From: Symsagittifera roscoffensis
Lineage: Eukaryota > Xenacoelomorpha > Acoela > Convolutidae
Assembly: GCF_963678635.1 (NCBI RefSeq)
Contig: NC_087071.1
Location: forward strand, 4,541,624 to 4,605,623
Direction: 5' to 3'
DNA: 64,000 nt
The first letter of the stretch is position 1. Each line of letters starts with the position of its first letter. This document shows, one piece after another, positions 61,261-64,000 of the stretch. Below the pieces are notes generated by a model that saw only the letters and a program-made list of their open reading frames with translations, searched no databases and was not told the DNA's origin. Position numbers and translations under genes: made by a program.

Positions 61261-62752
61261 AAAAAGTATAAGGATCCTATTTTGTGTTTGTGAAAAACCT
61301 TCTGCACTGCAAGGTTTTTTTTTCTAAAAAAGATTAAGAAGGCGTATTTAGGCACTTTTTGGAAAAATTTGACCAAAAGATTTAGTTTCTTTTTGGCGCG
61401 CGCTCCCCCTCCAATTAAGACAAATTTGCGCCAAAGGCGCGTGTAGAAAAAATTTGAGGTTAGTCACGCAAAAATGGATATCACAAACTTTCACCAAAGA
61501 GGGACTCTTTGAAAAAATTTGGAACCAGAATTGATAAGGAGCGGTCGCCCAAACCCCCCTTCGCCACGCTACTGAAAATGAGTCATTTTTTGAAAATAAC
61601 TCAGAGACTACCAGCAGAAAAACTGAGCATAATCAGGCCCTACCCATGGAAAAACATATGAACAATTTTTACCCTACAACAAACCTTAAGGTGACTTACC
61701 ACACAGGCGAGGATCTAGAATTTTCTCGAGGTGGGAGGCGGAGTTTTGCCGACTTTTTTTTGAGTCGAGCAAATTGATTTTCTGAGTTCCAAAAATGACC
61801 AAATTTTCTGCGCCGCAGGCAAGTGTTTGAAAAAAGCCGAAAAAAGGGGTTTTTAGGCACTTTTTGGAAAACTTCTATCACAAAATAGCGTTTTTTGTTG
61901 CGCGCTCCCCCTCCCCCCTCAAAATAATATAAACTGGCGCCAAAGGCGTCTTTAGAAAAGTTTTGGAGTCAGTCATTTGGGATATATCGAAATAGTAAAA
62001 ATTCTAAAACGGATTAAGTTTCCGCTTAAGCGTCAATAGCGCGAAATATATTGCGCGTTATTTGTCTCAAATTGGCCATAAATGGCAATTGTTAAACCCC
62101 CATAATTTAATGAAAATTAATCACAGGCGGAAACATCTTTTAAAATTTAACCTCCCCAAGAAAAAGAAACCTACCCAATCACAAAAAGTCCGTTATTTTC
62201 GTTAGAAAAGTCAGAGCAGATACAGAAATCTTCCAAATCAAACTGCAGCCACAAATTTACATTTTAATCTGAGTCTTACAGAGAGTGTATAAAAAGTTTC
62301 TGACATTTTCGGGAGACAGATATGATGCAAATCATGTTAAGCAAACTTGAAACAATTTATCAAAATTTTAGTTTAGGATTTTTTTTTTTGGGGGGGGGGG
62401 GGGGGGGAGCGGACGCGTTCTTTTGGGAATTCGATCCCATGCCGACCCATATGATCCCCCCTTTCTACTATTTTGAGATATCCATTTTTGATTACGGACC
62501 CAAGATTTTTTCTAAAAGTGCCTTAGGTGCCAATATATTCTAATTCTGAGGGGGTTGCACCAAAAAATTTGCAATTTGTTGGTCAAAATTTTCCAAAAAT
62601 TGTCTAAAAACACCTTTTGGCATATTTTTTTTCAAAATTTTGCCTGCGGTGCAGAAAACTTGGTCAAAATGGCTGAAAAAAACTGCTCGACAAAAATTTC
62701 GGATTTGTTGAAAATCCGCTTCCCCTCGAGAAAATCCTAGATCCGCCCCTGT
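61261..62752. mobile_element. Cluster of hAT-like MITE copies, some truncated
   Basis: A minus-orientation fragment at about 61,285-61,600 carries GCGCGCTCCCCCTCC and GCGCCAAAGGCGCG. A second minus-orientation copy has a preserved end at 61,704 (CAGGCGAGGATCTAGAATTT) and is lost after about 61,990. A plus-orientation copy runs from the G-tract at 62,390 to CTAGATCCGCCCCTG at 62,751. All share the interior of the element at 29,204. The ends at 61,704 and 62,751 are inverted but lack a matching target duplication, so they need not belong to one insertion. Confidence 0.6.
62379..62407 (+). repeat. Homopolymer junction: 11 T followed by 18 G
   Basis: Located where the left terminal repeat of the plus-orientation MITE should be. 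The G run could form a quadruplex and is prone to length error in sequencing. Confidence 0.8.
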
Positions 62753-63462
62753 AAAATTAAAATTTGTATAAACACAAAAAAAATGTCAACGGTTGAGTAT
62801 AGTGAAATCAGTATAAGACTCACCTTGCTAGACTTCTGTAAAGGTAATAACACCTCGCTAAAACTTTAAAAGTTATTGAGTTCAATCAAAGAGCAAATCA
62901 AATCACCCTGAAGAAATTTTTCCAAGAAAGCTTAAAACATGCCTCTATTGTTCAAAAGTTTCTGACTCGAAGCACCAGGTAATAGAATAATCGACGCTGA
63001 CGTCGGGTAATTCAGGATTTAGACCGCTGCAAATCTTGCGCAGTCAAGAAAGGTGGGAATCACATATCGAGATGACTCGCAGTCAGGTGATATCATCCTT
63101 CCGGACGAAGTCATTGATAAAAGACAGCCATTTGCTTAGCACCCCCAGCCCCCCCCCCCACCACGCCAGTAAAATCAAAGGAAAAACTTGAAAACCATGA
63201 CATCGCGGTTTTCCCTTAGAGTGACGCACTAATGATTAACACAGCGGTGGTCTGAGTAACAAAGATCTCAGAAAATAGTTTGTGTTTTGATTTATGGCAT
63301 GCAAAGCGTATTATAGAAATTATAGTACAGAGAAAAAAGCTTAGAGTGTCACAAAAACTTTCGAAAAAACCTGTCCACCAGACGTTATATGTTAGCAGTT
63401 TCTTTTCTTTGGAGAAATTTTTGGGGTATTGATAAAAAAAATAGCTAGAAAACACTTGAAGA
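62753..63462. other. AT-rich noncoding sequence
   Basis: No gene recognised. A C-rich run (63,144-63,160) is the only notable local feature. Confidence 0.4.
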
Positions 63463-63838
63463 TATAATTTTCAAATATTCCTTTAGAGTTAATACTCGCT
63501 CTCCAAGTCAGCATCTAGCCATGCGTTTTGATGCAAATCAACTAATTAATCAAAATCTTAAATTGTACGAATACTACCGCCAAGGACACTCCATCTGTAT
63601 GGCAGTGATATGTCTTTGGCGTTAGTATTCGTACAAATTACAGTATTGAATCGCAAATCTCAAGGTCAAATTAACTGTTCACGTTCAAAAAATTGCAACC
63701 TCAGACTTCGATAAAGTTTTTTTTGCAGAGAAAAAATGCAGAAGATTTTGAGTAATTAGTCGGTTGGTATAAAAACGCACGGCTAGATGGTGACTTGGAG
63801 AGCGAGTAATAGCTCTGAATGAATATGCAAAAATTAGA
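63463..63838. mobile_element. Inverted-repeat (foldback/MITE-like) element with a nested palindrome
   Basis: Arms of about 100 bp (63,463-63,562 and 63,735-63,838) are inverted with scattered mismatches. The best-conserved core is ACTCGCTCTCCAAGTCA and its complement. Between them a second inverted repeat (63,567-63,640) has arms of about 26 bp starting TTGTACGAATACTACCGCC. Outer limits are approximate and no target duplication is certain. Non-coding. Confidence 0.65.
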
Positions 63839-64000
63839 AAACCAGTGTCCTGCCGGGATGTCGACAAATTTATCATGTTTTTATAAGTTTCGAGCTATTA
63901 CCATCAAGCCATTAAACGCATATACATACGCAGTAGTTTCATTTCATTTTGGCCCAATTTTTAAAATTAGGGAAAGTAATTCGAAAATTCAATTATGAAA

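Noticed and set aside
61704-62751. Single autonomous hAT transposon
   Set aside because: No transposase coding, flanks do not form an 8-bp duplication, and the interior consists of opposite-orientation MITE pieces.

Overview
This is a metazoan-type nuclear window. It carries LTR retroelements, Tc1/mariner, hAT-like and other TIR elements and intronless TRIM-type genes, and most of the sequence between them is AT-rich repeat. A larvacean or other tunicate is a guess from the RING/B-box style and the env-bearing Ty3/gypsy element. I could not test it, and the phylum is open.

Layout. (1) 1-12.4 kb: the 3' part of a large retroelement entering from the left. It holds the end of pol, whose C-terminus carries a macrodomain-like fold, then an accessory reading frame with an SGNH (GDSL) hydrolase domain running into a 2,000-residue region of unknown function. 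Each of these two reading frames is cut by one in-frame TAG. A hairpin-rich, possibly LTR, segment follows. (2) 12.4-36 kb: gene-poor repeats. These include a 1.1-kb tandem array, a dead and an intact copy of a RING/B-box/coiled-coil/MATH gene, TIR elements, a dead Tc1/mariner transposase, a 977-bp tandem duplication holding a hAT-like MITE, a cluster of short GGAATCC palindromes and a broken reverse-transcriptase-type ORF. (3) 36,045-54,943: a complete 18.9-kb Ty3/gypsy-type endogenous-retrovirus-like element. It has 408-bp LTRs differing at one base and a 4-bp target duplication (AATG). Its ORFs are a basic 155-aa protein, a fused 2,740-aa Gag-Pol, two tiny membrane proteins, a 378-codon frame with no ATG, an 872-aa envelope-like glycoprotein and a 597-aa post-env protein. 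Most neighbours overlap or abut. (4) 55-64 kb: a third, dead copy of the TRIM/MATH locus with the same flanking repeats as the first, more hAT-like MITEs and a nested inverted-repeat element.

How the parts work together. The 18.9-kb element has all enzymatic modules (protease, RT, RNase H, integrase, GPY/F) with catalytic residues present, plus a membrane glycoprotein. It therefore looks recently active and potentially virus-like. Overlapping starts and stops, an ATG desert between the first two ORFs and an ATG-less ORF point to leaky scanning, reinitiation and splicing as its expression strategy. The 1-12 kb element has a different base composition and accessory enzymes (macrodomain-like, SGNH hydrolase), and this copy is broken by nonsense codons. 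The TRIM/MATH gene and its flanks behave as a dispersed repeat present at three loci.
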